From Bacteroidota bacterium (lineage in GTDB: Bacteria > Bacteroidota > Bacteroidia > Bacteroidales > UBA10428): a stretch of DNA of 7,472 bases. The stretch spans positions 9,793 to 17,264 of the forward strand of contig JAHEEB010000011.1 of assembly GCA_024640925.1 (NCBI GenBank), written 5' to 3'. The notes beneath the pieces were generated by a model that worked only from the letters and a program-made list of their open reading frames with translations, had not been told where the DNA came from and did not search any database. This document shows, in pieces, positions 6,726 through 7,472 of the stretch (position 1 is its first letter; each line of letters begins with the position of its first letter). The translations under genes were made by a program, and so were the position numbers.

Positions 6726-7412
6726 GTGCAGAGGAACCTTACCGGAATATTAGGAACAGTAGCATGCCATTTGTTTGTATTGGTGCTTTTCCTGGCAGTT
6801 AAACTTGGCAACATCAAGATAGACAAGACCAAAGAACTTATAGAAATTGAATTTAAACAAGAGGATTTAAAGCCAGAAGAGGAAAAAATTGAGAGAAAAC
6901 CTCTTGAAGATTTTGCAGACCTGTCTAAGCAGGCCATGAGTAACGCCGCTTCCAATTTAGCAGGCGATAAACTGAATGAAAAAATCAGCACAGATAATTA
7001 CGAAAAGCAAGTTATGCAAGAATTAGGAATACCAGACTTAAATCCGAAATTCGAACAAACGGAAAAGAATAATTATGAGGCCATTCAGCCTCCTCCTCCT
7101 AAAAAAGATGTGGTAAAAAAAGATGCAAATTATGGTCTTACCAGAATCAGTTATTTAATCACTCCAAAACGTAACTCAACATATATTCCAAGGCCCATTT
7201 ACCGTTGCCAGGGAGGAGGGACAATTGTAATCGGTATTGCAATTGATCAACTTGGTACAGTTCTGGAAGCCCAAATTAAAACTGCCACAACAACCGAAGA
7301 ATGTATCAAGGAATTAGCTATGGAATCGGCCCGGAATGCTGTTTTTGAAACCGATTATAATGCCCCGAAAAGGGCTACCGGTACAATTACATATGTATTT
7401 GTAGCTCAATAA
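6726..7412 (+). CDS. TonB-family energy transducer
   Basis: Inner-membrane protein of 228 aa that spans the periplasm. TonB proteins pass proton-motive energy from ExbB/ExbD to TonB-dependent outer-membrane receptors. Residues 1-7 are a short basic cytoplasmic end, and about 8-28 form one uncleaved membrane helix (GILGTVACHLFVLVLFLAVK). A charged Glu/Lys-rich stretch (34-65) and a spacer with PPPP at 122-125 follow. The C-terminal domain (about 150-228) has RPIYRCQGGGTIVIGIAIDQLG, read in pieces at 156-177, then GTVLEAQI, and the closing GTITYVFVAQ. C161 and C193 could form a disulfide. The start is GTG: an in-frame stop lies 15 bp upstream, no ATG is in frame before the membrane helix, and the helix needs this start. 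There is no Shine-Dalgarno motif. No exbB or exbD is in the window. The domain is divergent from classic TonB, so receptor coupling is not certain. Confidence 0.72.
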   Translation: MQRNLTGILGTVACHLFVLVLFLAVKLGNIKIDKTKELIEIEFKQEDLKPEEEKIERKPLEDFADLSKQAMSNAASNLAGDKLNEKISTDNYEKQVMQELGIPDLNPKFEQTEKNNYEAIQPPPPKKDVVKKDANYGLTRISYLITPKRNSTYIPRPIYRCQGGGTIVIGIAIDQLGTVLEAQIKTATTTEECIKELAMESARNAVFETDYNAPKRATGTITYVFVAQ

Positions 7413-7472
7413 AATACAATAATGGAAATAAGGGGCAGTTTCTTCATTTTTCATGGATTAGTTTATAAAAAC

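Noticed and set aside
6680..6991. 103-residue minus-strand frame over the start of the TonB-like gene
   Set aside because: Ser/Leu-rich antisense of the membrane helix and Glu/Lys stretch; the + strand frame explains the sequence better.
7422..7472. ATG at 7422 with 17 open codons to the window edge, possible next gene
   Set aside because: Too short to judge: no promoter, no Shine-Dalgarno motif and no recognisable N-terminus; may be chance.

Overview
The window reads as ordinary chromosomal backbone of an AT-rich member of the Bacteroidota, most likely order Bacteroidales or a related marine or anaerobic lineage. Three things point there: a PorZ-like protein carrying a type IX secretion C-terminal domain, the near absence of Shine-Dalgarno sequences before the starts, and two good matches to the Bacteroidota -7 promoter element TAnnTTTG. 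No tRNA, rRNA, CRISPR array, transposase or phage gene is visible.

Layout. Positions 1-31 hold a rho-independent terminator for a + strand gene lying off the left edge. Positions 32-254 are non-coding and contain degenerate CTTAGTG/CTTTGTGG-type repeats. A minus-strand run of three genes follows, probably one transcript read from right to left: rdgB (nucleotide-pool sanitation, 3485-4069), porZ (T9SS attachment-complex protein, 1087-3426, GTG start) and a DUF2797 zinc-ribbon protein (255-1058). A 14-bp perfect hairpin at 4159-4191 separates this run from a minus-strand tandem universal stress protein (4216-5055). A 295-bp AT-rich divergent promoter region (5056-5350) leads to + strand ilvE, a branched-chain aminotransferase (5351-6370). 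Next is a 355-bp gap with a 15-bp-arm inverted repeat enclosing another copy of the left-edge repeat family, and then a TonB-family energy transducer (6726-7412, GTG start). The last 60 bases hold no assignable gene.

The genes do not form a dedicated pathway. PorZ and the TonB-like protein both serve the cell envelope, secretion and energised outer-membrane transport respectively. RdgB, IlvE and the stress protein are housekeeping. I see no convincing new multi-gene system. The items most worth following are the dispersed repeat family present at both ends of the window, the IS-terminus-like inverted repeat around one copy, a possible GIY-YIG-like core in DUF2797, and the paired octamer next to the ilvE promoter.
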